Shown here piece by piece: positions 1 to 7,400 of a stretch of 64,000 bases of DNA (the stretch's first letter is position 1; each line of letters begins with the position of its first letter). The notes beneath the pieces are model-generated. The model was not told the origin of the DNA and made no database searches. It was given only the letters and a program-made list of their open reading frames with translations. Made by a program: the position numbers and the translations under genes. The stretch comes from Sediminibacterium roseum (GTDB taxonomy: Bacteria > Bacteroidota > Bacteroidia > Chitinophagales > Chitinophagaceae), in NCBI RefSeq assembly GCF_009939005.1, contig NZ_JAACJS010000002.1, positions 774,646 to 838,645 on the forward strand. Reading direction: 5' to 3'.

Positions 1-298
1 GCACTTTCTGTTTGGTGAGCGCGATGGAGACCAGCTGGTTCATTTTTTTGATCACTTCCTGTTTGTTGCCCAGCTGCGAGCGCTCCGTTTGCGATTTAAC
101 AAGCAGGAAACCCTCATCGGTGATCTTGTTGGCGAGCTTCGTGCCAACCAGTTGTTTTTGTTCTTCATTCAGCAGCGACGAGCTGTTGAAGGCCCAACGA
201 CCTTCCACCATCGTTTCCACCTTGTTTACGTTCTGCCCGCCTTTGCCGCCACTGCGCGCGGTTTGAAACAAAATTTCGGGTGTAATGTCTATCTTCAT
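1..298 (-). CDS. arfB: Peptidyl-tRNA hydrolase ArfB, partial (C-terminus off window)
   Basis: Release-factor-like protein that frees stalled ribosomes by hydrolysing peptidyl-tRNA. Reading inward from an ATG at 298, the first 99 residues are present. They carry the family signature with the catalytic GGQ at residues 20-22 (context SGGKGGQNVNKVET), followed by the charged RF-1-like domain. The basic C-terminal tail that threads the mRNA channel lies beyond base 1, so its presence cannot be checked. Only 35 bp separate its start from the divergent dtd, so the two promoters must overlap. The GGQ with flanking SGG and NVNKVET is diagnostic of the ArfB/YaeJ branch rather than of full-length RF1/RF2. 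Confidence 0.88.
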   Translation of the reverse strand, partial: MKIDITPEILFQTARSGGKGGQNVNKVETMVEGRWAFNSSSLLNEEQKQLVGTKLANKITDEGFLLVKSQTERSQLGNKQEVIKKMNQLVSIALTKQKV

Positions 299-333
299 CG
301 GGATAAAGTTCGTATAAAAATTGTTAAAGCATC

Positions 334-786
334 ATGAGAATTGTGATACAACGCGTGAGCGAAGCGTCTGTAACGGTAGACAATAAGGTAACCGGATCCA
401 TCAACAGGGGATTGCTTGTGTTTATGGGAATTGAAGATGCCGACACCGATGAAGACATCACATGGCTCAGCAACAAGATCACCAACCTGCGTATTTTTGA
501 CGATGCGGATGGGGTGATGAATCTCGGTGTAAAAGATATTGAGGGATCCATCCTGCTCGTGAGCCAGTTCACCCTGCATGCGAGTACCAAAAAAGGCAAC
601 AGGCCATCTTACATCAAAGCATCCAAACCAGGTTTTGCGGTGCCGGTGTATGAAAAGATGATCAGGCAACTGGAAACCGACCTGGGCAAACAAATCCAGA
701 CCGGCATTTTTGGCGCAGACATGAAAGTACGGTTGCTGAATGATGGGCCTGTTACGATCGTGATGGACTCGAAGAACAAAGAATGA
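334..786 (+). CDS. dtd: D-aminoacyl-tRNA deacylase
   Basis: Cytosolic proofreading enzyme that removes D-amino acids (and glycine from tRNA-Ala) from mischarged tRNA. The 150-residue length is normal for DTD. The two signatures forming the active site across the dimer are present: SQFTL at residues 77-81 and the Gly-cisPro motif within NDGPVTI at 136-142. It begins a co-directional run with the truncated globin, MazG-like and YihY genes (gaps of 73, 40 and 45 bp), which is probably one transcription unit. It is divergent from arfB, another translation quality-control gene. Confidence 0.95.
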   Translation: MRIVIQRVSEASVTVDNKVTGSINRGLLVFMGIEDADTDEDITWLSNKITNLRIFDDADGVMNLGVKDIEGSILLVSQFTLHASTKKGNRPSYIKASKPGFAVPVYEKMIRQLETDLGKQIQTGIFGADMKVRLLNDGPVTIVMDSKNKE

Positions 787-859
787 TGGCGGGGTGCAGA
801 ACCGCAATGGAAAAACCTTTGTTCGATTACAAATCTTTATTAAAAACTCCGGTACCACA

Positions 860-1249
860 ATGCCAGATATAGAAACCCGCTCCGACCTTGAAACACTCAT
901 GACACGTTTCTACAGCAAAGCGCTGGCGGATGAACTGATCGGTTTTTTCTTCACAGAAGTGGCCCCATTGAATATGGAGACGCATATGCCGCTCATTGTC
1001 GATTTCTGGGAAACGATCGTGTTTGGCAAAGCGGCCTACAAGGGCAATGTGTTGCAGGTTCACCAACACATTCACCAGCTCTCCGCTTTCAGGGAAGAAC
1101 ATTTTGCACGCTGGGTTTCCTTGTTTCAGCAAACGGTAAACGAGCTGTTCGATGGCAACCATGCCGAGCTTGTAAAACAAAGGGCAGAATCGATTGCCAC
1201 GGTAATGAAAATAAAATTATTGCATGGAGGGATCGGCAGGATGAACTGA
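860..1249 (+). CDS. Group III truncated haemoglobin
   Basis: Predicted haem protein of 129 residues of the group III (P) 2-on-2 globin family, which is thought to bind O2/NO or act in redox detoxification. The N-terminal helix reads FYSKALADELIGFFF, typical of the group. The F-G region has a histidine-rich stretch (H68, H70, H72) containing the likely proximal ligand, followed by HFARWVSLF, the hallmark helix of group III. The start was taken at the ATG at 860 because upstream in-frame codons do not resemble the family. It sits between dtd and the MazG-like gene. Two unrelated single-domain globins lie near 35 kb. Confidence 0.88.
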   Translation: MPDIETRSDLETLMTRFYSKALADELIGFFFTEVAPLNMETHMPLIVDFWETIVFGKAAYKGNVLQVHQHIHQLSAFREEHFARWVSLFQQTVNELFDGNHAELVKQRAESIATVMKIKLLHGGIGRMN

Positions 1250-1289
1250 CCGGCCATCACTCAGGAAAACACCAATCAAAACAAAGAAC

Positions 1290-1616
1290 ATGACCATCCA
1301 ACAAGCACAAACCGATGTAGACAACTGGATCAAAACGGTGGGGGTACGATATTTTAATGAGTTAACGAACCTGGGTATACTGATGGAAGAAGTGGGAGAG
1401 CTGAGCCGTTTGATGGTAAGGAAATACGGCGAACAGTCGTTCAAAGCGTCCGATGAAGGAAAAGAGCTTGCCGATGAAATGGCCGATGTTTTGTGGGTAC
1501 TTATTTGCCTCGCCAACCAAACCGGTGTTGACCTTACAACTGCCCTGGAAAATAATTTCAGGAAAAAGAGCATAAGGGATGGGGAGAGGCATAAGGGGAA
1601 CGAGAAACTTTTGTAA
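1290..1616 (+). CDS. MazG-like nucleotide pyrophosphohydrolase
   Basis: All-alpha NTP pyrophosphohydrolase of 108 residues, expected to hydrolyse a nucleoside triphosphate (probably non-canonical) to NMP and PPi with Mg2+. The metal-binding motifs are visible: E33-E34-x-x-E37 in EEVGEL and E63-x-x-D66 in DEMADVLW. The single-domain length fits the short MazG-like proteins common in Bacteroidota rather than two-domain MazG. It is the third gene of the dtd run, and house-cleaning of nucleotides fits beside tRNA proofreading. The exact substrate cannot be read from the sequence. Confidence 0.87.
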   Translation: MTIQQAQTDVDNWIKTVGVRYFNELTNLGILMEEVGELSRLMVRKYGEQSFKASDEGKELADEMADVLWVLICLANQTGVDLTTALENNFRKKSIRDGERHKGNEKLL

Positions 1617-1661
1617 TGCTTATTGTGGCGCACGATGCGCGCCGGGCTAAAAGAACCTACC

Positions 1662-2636
1662 ATGAAATGGCACGCAAAAAACATGTGGCCGATACTGAAG
1701 GAATCGGTGTCGGATTTTATCGATAACAAATCGTTGCGCATGAGTGCGGCGTTGGCTTATTACACGGTGTTTTCGCTGGCGCCGATGTTGATCGTGATCA
1801 TAAGCCTCTGCGATATCTTCTATGGGCGCGCGGCGATAGAGGGAAGCATTTTTGAACACATCCAGAAGATTGTGGGAACCGATGCCGCCCTGCAGATAGA
1901 GCAGGTGATCAAGAATGCAACCATTTCACGCGACATCAGCTGGGCCTCCATCATTGGGATATGCGCATTGATCTTTGCGGCAACAGGGGTGTTTGCGGAG
2001 ATACAGGACTCGATCAATTTTATCTGGCGGCTGAAAGCAAAACCTAAAAAAGGCTGGCTCAAACTGATCGTGAACAGGTTGCTTAGTTTTTCGATGGTGG
2101 TGAGCCTCGGGTTTATTTTGCTCGTATCGCTTGTGATCAATTCGGTGATGGATCTTGTGGGGCAGCAGCTCACCAAACTTCTTCCGGGCATTGCCGCGTA
2201 TGTTGCCTACGGGTTGAACGTTCTGATTACGTTTACAACCATCAGTCTTTTATTTGCCATCATTTTCAAGGTATTGCCCGATGCGAGAATACAATGGCGC
2301 GATGTGGTGATCGGATCCATTACTACGGCCATACTGTTCATGCTCGGTAAGTTCGGCATCGGTTATTACCTGGGCAAAGCCAGGATCGGCAGTACTTATG
2401 GTGCGGCGGGCTCTATCGTCATCATCTTACTCTGGGTTTATTATTCCGCCACCATACTTTATTTCGGCGCCTGCTTTACCCGTGCCTATGCAAAACGCAC
2501 GGGGCGGAATATTTTCCCAAACGATTACGCCGTATGGATCCAGGAAATTGAACTGGAAAACAAGGCCTCGCTGCAGGTACAGGAACAGCCCGTGCTCACA
2601 AACACTTTTGTTTCGGTTGAAGAACCCAAAAAATAA
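1662..2636 (+). CDS. YihY/virulence factor BrkB family membrane protein
   Basis: Integral inner-membrane protein of about 324 residues with roughly six hydrophobic segments. The N-terminal region has the family pattern SAALAYYTVFSLAPMLIVI, and the C-terminal part has YGAAGSIVIILLWVYYSA, both characteristic of the YihY/BrkB (UPF0761) family. The molecular function of the family is unsettled; the old RNase BN label is incorrect. Two upstream in-frame ATGs exist (1623, 1635); 1662 was chosen because it begins directly with the amphipathic lead-in and leaves a normal 45-bp gap after the MazG-like gene. It is the last gene of the dtd run and converges on the next lipoprotein with only 8 bp between stops. 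Confidence 0.85.
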   Translation: MKWHAKNMWPILKESVSDFIDNKSLRMSAALAYYTVFSLAPMLIVIISLCDIFYGRAAIEGSIFEHIQKIVGTDAALQIEQVIKNATISRDISWASIIGICALIFAATGVFAEIQDSINFIWRLKAKPKKGWLKLIVNRLLSFSMVVSLGFILLVSLVINSVMDLVGQQLTKLLPGIAAYVAYGLNVLITFTTISLLFAIIFKVLPDARIQWRDVVIGSITTAILFMLGKFGIGYYLGKARIGSTYGAAGSIVIILLWVYYSATILYFGACFTRAYAKRTGRNIFPNDYAVWIQEIELENKASLQVQEQPVLTNTFVSVEEPKK

Positions 2637-2643
2637 TTGCGCA

Positions 2644-3156
2644 TCAATTGCGGTTGCCGTCTTTTACAACTTCAACACCCAGCGTCGAATTGGCCAGGTT
2701 GTTGTGGAAAAGGATCTTCGGTTCTGTTCTAACGCCATTGATACTAAGTTCCGCAAGCCCGTAAGGTTTGCTGCTGTTGGCGGCGGTTCTCATAAACAAT
2801 GTATCGGTATCGCCTTGTTTTACTGAAAAATACACGGTGAGGCCTTTGTCTGCATTGTTGAGCGGCGCACTGATGTAGTATTGATCGCCCTTGTTAACGT
2901 CGATCGAATAAACGGAAGGAGCGAGGCGCACGGGATTCATATTGCTTCCCGGTATCAGCCACCTGATCTCAACCGTTCCATTTGGCAATTTGGCGGGGTT
3001 GAGCAGGTCCTCGTTTTTGGTATTGATCACGCGGATCGGTATCCATGTATCAAAAAAGCACACGACCGGCCCGGGTTCCTCCACCTTTTTTTCGCAGGAT
3101 GAGAACAGGGTTGCGGCAGACAAACCAAGTGTGGCAAATAGAAAAAAGCGTTTCAT
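2644..3156 (-). CDS. Hypothetical lipoprotein
   Basis: Predicted secreted lipoprotein of 170 residues. The N-terminus is a short signal peptide ending in the lipobox LFSSC (Cys at 20), so the mature protein would be anchored in a membrane facing the periplasm or cell surface. The remainder is probably beta-rich, with no motif I recognise. It is monocistronic, converging with the yihY-family gene. Function unknown; signal peptide and lipobox are secure. Confidence 0.8.
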   Translation of the reverse strand: MKRFFLFATLGLSAATLFSSCEKKVEEPGPVVCFFDTWIPIRVINTKNEDLLNPAKLPNGTVEIRWLIPGSNMNPVRLAPSVYSIDVNKGDQYYISAPLNNADKGLTVYFSVKQGDTDTLFMRTAANSSKPYGLAELSINGVRTEPKILFHNNLANSTLGVEVVKDGNRN

Positions 3157-3261
3157 AACAGTCGTGTTTGTGGTCTTTTGACACGCCCCAACCGTTTACC
3201 GTTGCAGCCCCGGGGATAATTTTTTAAAACAACCCGGTATTATGCAACCTGCGTTCAGATC

Positions 3262-3328
3262 TCAAAAAAGAAACGGGACATTTCAATTGAGATTGTTGAA
3301 ACAATCGATCAATCGAAATGTCCCGTTC
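3262..3328 (-). terminator. Terminator of the Xaa-Pro aminopeptidase gene
   Basis: Arms 3272-3284 and 3315-3327 are perfectly complementary over 13 bp. The 30-nt interior forms a second near-continuous stem (GATTGTT at 3291 with AACAATC at 3300). On the minus strand the hairpin is followed by a run of T (A6 at 3264-3269 on the plus strand). It lies 19 bp past the aminopeptidase stop codon. Confidence 0.85.
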
Positions 3329-3346
3329 AGTAATGTTTGGTTATTA

Positions 3347-4765
3347 CTAGTCGAAAATGCTTTTTTGTTTCATGGCTTTCTCAACATCGGCCACCGTTCT
3401 TGGTGCGCCGGCGGAGAGATTTTTGTGCCCGTCTGCCGTGATCAATATATCATCCTCAATTCTCACGCCAATGTTCCACCATTTCTTGTCGCACTTGCTG
3501 CCCGGTGCGATATAAATACCTGGCTCAACCGTAAAAATAGCGCCCGGAACCAGCCTGGCCGGGTTGGGATCGTGAACGTCGAGGCCCAGTCCATGCGATG
3601 TGCCATGGGGGAAATATGTCCTCACCTGCGTATTGTCGTTCGCATCCGTGATGATCCCCAGTTTGGCCAATCCCCTCGCGATCACCCGTTGTGCCGCCAT
3701 ATGCGGTTCGTTTGAGGCGCTGCCGGGTTTGCAGAGTACAAACGCCGAATCCTGCGCTTCGAGCACGATCTCGTAAATGGCTTTCTGCTCGGGTGTGAAT
3801 TTTCCGTTCACGGGTATGGTCCTGGTTACATCTGAACTGTATCCATGGTACTCCGCCGCGCAATCGCTCAGGAGCAGGTCGCCGTCTTTCATCAAACGCT
3901 GGTTGGTTTCGTAATGCAGCACACAGCTGTTCTCTGCCGACCCGTTGATGCTTGGGTAGCCCGGGTATTCAGAACCGTTCTTTTTGAAATAATACTCCAT
4001 CACTGCCTGCGCCTGGTATTCCGTCATACCCGGTTTTGCAGCCTTCATAACGGCGGTATGGCCTTCTGCGCTCATCTCCGTTGCCTTGGTGATGAGTACG
4101 ATCTCTTCGGGTTGTTTTACCGAGCGCAGGGTGCTCAGTATCCTGGCCGGCGAGCGAAAAGGTTTTCCCGTGGCCGTAAGCAGGCTGTCTACAACCGATG
4201 CCATTCTCGAAAGCGGGTCCATCTGCGTACCGCCACGTCCCTGCGGGTAATATTTTGCAATGATGTTCTCGTTGCGGAAAGAGGTAAGTACTGTATCTAC
4301 TTTGCCCAGGTCGAGCGTATTTGTATTGAATTGTTCGTGGGTAAACACGTTGTCGAGTTTGTAACGCTCGCGCACGCCTTCCGCTCCCAATATTTTTCCC
4401 GTCCACATTTCCCGGCTGGGGTTGCGGGGCTGTACAAAGATGAATTCGGTTCCTGTTTTATCGTTGATGGTAACGGGCTCTTTGAAAAGCAGGAGCATCG
4501 CATTGGGTTCATCCAACCCGGTTAAGTAGTAAAAATTTTTGTTTTGTGCGAAGATGTAATCCACATCGTTGTTGCGGTTGCGTACCTGCGATGCAAAGAA
4601 GATGGCTACAGACTTTGCGGGCATCATTTCTTTTACGGCCGCCCTTCTGCCGGCATGAAAGGCAGGGGTAAGGTAATCTTCGGGGTAGTCGGTTTTTTGC
4701 TGCGCATCCGTAAAAGCAGGGATGGCCATTGCGAATAGTAAAAAAGCAGTTAATCTTCTAAGCAT
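3347..4765 (-). CDS. Secreted Xaa-Pro aminopeptidase (M24B)
   Basis: Metallopeptidase of 472 residues removing N-terminal residues that precede proline. A signal peptide (LRRLTAFLLFAMAIPAFTDA) precedes an aminopeptidase-P N-terminal domain (FHAGRRAAV, then NKNFYYLTGLDEPNA), followed by the M24 pita-bread domain. Di-metal ligands are visible: the Asp pair in DCAAEYHGYSSDVTRTIP, His in HGTSHGLGLDVHD, Glu in FTVEPGIYI and Glu in VRIEDDILIT. The ATG at 4765 was chosen because the further in-frame extension to 4885 is arginine/cysteine-rich and would bury the signal peptide. A strong terminator follows. It is expected to act in the periplasm on imported or secreted peptides. Confidence 0.93.
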   Translation of the reverse strand: MLRRLTAFLLFAMAIPAFTDAQQKTDYPEDYLTPAFHAGRRAAVKEMMPAKSVAIFFASQVRNRNNDVDYIFAQNKNFYYLTGLDEPNAMLLLFKEPVTINDKTGTEFIFVQPRNPSREMWTGKILGAEGVRERYKLDNVFTHEQFNTNTLDLGKVDTVLTSFRNENIIAKYYPQGRGGTQMDPLSRMASVVDSLLTATGKPFRSPARILSTLRSVKQPEEIVLITKATEMSAEGHTAVMKAAKPGMTEYQAQAVMEYYFKKNGSEYPGYPSINGSAENSCVLHYETNQRLMKDGDLLLSDCAAEYHGYSSDVTRTIPVNGKFTPEQKAIYEIVLEAQDSAFVLCKPGSASNEPHMAAQRVIARGLAKLGIITDANDNTQVRTYFPHGTSHGLGLDVHDPNPARLVPGAIFTVEPGIYIAPGSKCDKKWWNIGVRIEDDILITADGHKNLSAGAPRTVADVEKAMKQKSIFD

Positions 4766-4968
4766 TTGTTTTCGTTTGATGTAAGTGCTAAAACTAATTT
4801 TTTTATGCGAATGCGACCGGTTTTTTGGATGAATGCGCCGTTGGGCGCAAAAACAGCGACGAATGCAGGCCGCATAAGACAACAACTTGTCGTTTTTTTA
4901 CATATGCTCTTAGGGGAGGAGGTCTCGGAGATGATATAAGGAGCGTGTTCCTGCCTGTTTTGTCGTGC

Positions 4969-4998
4969 TTGTACCTTGTTCCTTTCTTCATACTTTTG
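4969..4998 (+). promoter_or_regulatory. Bacteroidota-type promoter of glyQS
   Basis: TTG at 4969-4971, a 19-bp spacer, then TACTTTTG at 4991-4998, an exact match to TAnnTTTG. The G of the -7 element is 7 nt before the ATG at 5006, so the transcript should be leaderless or nearly so. Confidence 0.8.
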
Positions 4999-5005
4999 CC
5001 GCGTT

Positions 5006-6451
5006 ATGAGCATACAGCAAGACAACCAGTTCCAGGCGATCATTTCGCATGCCAAAGAGTACGGCTTTGTTTTCCCGAGTAGTGAAATATATGATGGCCT
5101 CAGCGCCGTGTATGATTACGGCCCTTACGGAAGTGAGCTCAAAAAGAACATCCGCGACTACTGGTGGAAGAGCATGACACAGCTCCACGAAAACATCGTA
5201 GGCATCGACGCCGCCATTTTTATGCACCCGACCACATGGAAAGCGAGCGGGCACGTTGATAATTTCAGCGATCCCATGATCGACAACAAAGACAGTAAAA
5301 AAAGATACCGGGTAGACCACCTGATTGAAGCAAAAGCCGACCAGTTGAAAGAAAAAGGCGAGGAGAAGGAAGCAGAGGCGTTGCTCGCTTCTATGGACAG
5401 CCTCCTGGCCGCCGAAGATTTTGCGGGGTTGAAACAACTCATCATCGACCAGAAAATAAACTGCAGTGTAAGCGGTACCGGTAACTGGACAGACATCCGC
5501 CAGTTCAACCTCATGTTCTCAACGCAGCTGGGTTCTGTGGCAGAAGATGCGGATACGATCTACCTGCGCCCGGAAACGGCACAGGGCATTTTTGTGAACT
5601 TTCTCAACGTACAGAAAACGGCGCGTATGAAGATCCCGTTTGGCATTGCTCAAACGGGAAAAGCGTTCCGTAACGAGATCGTGGCAAGGCAATTCATCTT
5701 CCGCATGCGCGAGTTTGAACAGATGGAGATGCAGTTCTTTGTACGCCCCGGCACGGAAGGCGAATGGTATAAATACTGGAAAGAAGCACGTCTTAAATGG
5801 CACCTTGGTTTGGGGATCGATGCAAGCAAATACCGCTACCACGATCATGTAAAACTGGCACACTACGCAAAAGAAGCCTGCGATATCGAGTACGAGTTCC
5901 CGTTTGGATTCAAGGAAGTAGAAGGCATCCACTCCAGGAGCGATTTTGACCTGGCGCAGCACCAGCTATACAGCAAAAAGAAGATGCAGTATTTTGATAC
6001 CGAGATCAACCAGAACTATGTTCCTTATGTGGTGGAAACATCGATCGGCCTCGACCGGATGTTCCTTTTGATCCTTTCCAATGCGTACGAAGAAGAAACG
6101 ATCACCAAAGAAGACGGGTCAACCGACAGCCGCGTGGTATTGCATATTCCGCCAAAAATAGCCCCTGTGAAACTGGCCATCCTGCCTTTAACAAAGAAGG
6201 ACGGATTACCCGAGATCGCGCGGGAGCTGGTGGATGAATGCAAACCGTATTTCAAGTGTTTCTACGAAGAGAAAGACGCGATCGGCAAACGCTACAGGAG
6301 GCAGGATGCCATCGGCACACCGTTCTGCGTAACCATCGATCACCAGACAAAAGAAGATCAGACGGTAACCGTGCGTTACAGGGACAGCATGGTACAGGAA
6401 AGAGTATTGATGAGTAAAGTAAAAGAATTGGTGATGGGAGAAATTCTCTGA
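5006..6451 (+). CDS. glyQS: Glycine--tRNA ligase, dimeric (alpha2) type
   Basis: Class II aminoacyl-tRNA synthetase of 481 residues charging tRNA-Gly. The N-terminus (SHAKEYGFVFPSSEIY, GLSAVYDYGPYG) is typical of the homodimeric, eukaryote-like GlyRS. Class II motif 2 is seen at FRNEIVARQFIFRMREFEQ, motif 3 around ETSIGLDRMF, and the C-terminal anticodon-binding domain at GTPFCVTIDHQTKEDQTVTV. The ATG at 5006 was chosen because the promoter -7 element ends only 7 nt upstream, which excludes the longer in-frame start at 4976. A bidirectional terminator separates it from the reductase on the other strand. Confidence 0.96.
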   Translation: MSIQQDNQFQAIISHAKEYGFVFPSSEIYDGLSAVYDYGPYGSELKKNIRDYWWKSMTQLHENIVGIDAAIFMHPTTWKASGHVDNFSDPMIDNKDSKKRYRVDHLIEAKADQLKEKGEEKEAEALLASMDSLLAAEDFAGLKQLIIDQKINCSVSGTGNWTDIRQFNLMFSTQLGSVAEDADTIYLRPETAQGIFVNFLNVQKTARMKIPFGIAQTGKAFRNEIVARQFIFRMREFEQMEMQFFVRPGTEGEWYKYWKEARLKWHLGLGIDASKYRYHDHVKLAHYAKEACDIEYEFPFGFKEVEGIHSRSDFDLAQHQLYSKKKMQYFDTEINQNYVPYVVETSIGLDRMFLLILSNAYEEETITKEDGSTDSRVVLHIPPKIAPVKLAILPLTKKDGLPEIARELVDECKPYFKCFYEEKDAIGKRYRRQDAIGTPFCVTIDHQTKEDQTVTVRYRDSMVQERVLMSKVKELVMGEIL

Positions 6452-6475
6452 GAATTCCCTCATCTCGAAAAATAA

Positions 6476-6508
6476 AATAAAGAGAGCCGGCAATACCGGC
6501 TCTCTTTG
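6476..6508. terminator. Bidirectional terminator between glyQS and the FNR-like gene
   Basis: A 10-bp perfect stem (AGAGAGCCGG at 6481-6490 with CCGGCTCTCT at 6496-6505), loop CAATA, A-rich on the left flank and TTTG on the right. It serves the convergent genes ending at 6451 (+) and 6535 (-). Confidence 0.85.
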
Positions 6509-6534
6509 TATATACACAAGGGGGTAAAGAAAGT

Positions 6535-7263
6535 CTACCCGTACAGTTCAAGGTGAATGGCTTTCTTATCATATCCCATCTGCAGGATCCTGTACTTCGC
6601 CTCATCGATCATGTTTTTCCAGCCACAGAGGTAAAATTTAGCGGGTTTCTTGCCCATGTCGGTCAATGCTTCGTAAACCGGGTGAACATAACCTTTGTGC
6701 GCACCAGGCCCAACTTCTTCTTCCCTCGAATAACACGGGTGGAAGTAAAAACCGGGCTCGTCTTTTTCAAGTTGTTTCAGTTCGTCAACATACAAACCAT
6801 CTCCAAACTTGCGGCATCCAAAGATCAGGTGCAGTGATTGGTGGGGAAGTTTGTGTTTGTGCAGGAACTGGACCATCGAACGGAACGGTGCAATACCAGT
6901 TCCGGTACAGATAAAATAAAGATCTTCTGTGATGGTTTCGGGCAGCACAAATTTGCCCTGCGGGCCGCGCAGCATAATTTCAGTGCCGATGGATACTTCA
7001 TTGAAAAGATAATGTGTTCCCGCGCCGCCGTCGAGCAGTACGATCACCAGTTCAAAAACATTGGTGCCATCGGGAGCAGACGCAATGGAATAACTTCTCC
7101 ATCTTTTGTTCTTCTGTTCGTGAATGGGAAGGTCGAGCGTTACAAATTGTCCGGGTTTGAAATCAAACACTTCCAGCTCCGGAACCTGTATCCAGAACCT
7201 GCGGGTGAGCGCTGTTATGTCCTCGGTTTTGATCACCTTACCGGTTCGCCAGGGTTCAAGCAT
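6535..7263 (-). CDS. Ferredoxin/flavodoxin--NADP+ reductase-like flavoprotein
   Basis: FNR-superfamily flavoprotein of 242 residues that moves electrons between NAD(P)H and a small redox protein. The FAD-binding motif RSYS is at residues 56-59, and the nucleotide-binding GTGIAP is at 121-126. The C-terminal NAD(P) domain has FGCRKFGDGLY and the cysteine segment YLCGWKNMI. There is no fused ferredoxin domain, so it is a stand-alone reductase. The partner is not encoded nearby. Its terminator is the hairpin shared with glyQS. Whether it serves ferredoxin, flavodoxin or another acceptor cannot be decided from the sequence. Confidence 0.88.
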   Translation of the reverse strand: MLEPWRTGKVIKTEDITALTRRFWIQVPELEVFDFKPGQFVTLDLPIHEQKNKRWRSYSIASAPDGTNVFELVIVLLDGGAGTHYLFNEVSIGTEIMLRGPQGKFVLPETITEDLYFICTGTGIAPFRSMVQFLHKHKLPHQSLHLIFGCRKFGDGLYVDELKQLEKDEPGFYFHPCYSREEEVGPGAHKGYVHPVYEALTDMGKKPAKFYLCGWKNMIDEAKYRILQMGYDKKAIHLELYG

Positions 7264-7343
7264 AGTCAGTCTTTTTTTAAATATACTGATAAAAAGTTAT
7301 TGCAGGTTCGTACGCGATATACATGGTACCGCTATTCGCGATA

Positions 7344-7379
7344 AAAAAAGGCTGTCTCAATTCGAGACAGCCTTTTTTA
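7344..7379 (-). terminator. Terminator of the S8 protease gene
   Basis: A 15-bp stem, 7344-7358 with 7364-7378 (core GGCTGTCTC/GAGACAGCC), loop AATTC, and A/T tracts on both flanks. It lies 22 bp past the protease stop codon on the minus strand. Confidence 0.9.
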
Positions 7380-7400
7380 CTTTATTTCACCCGTCCGTTA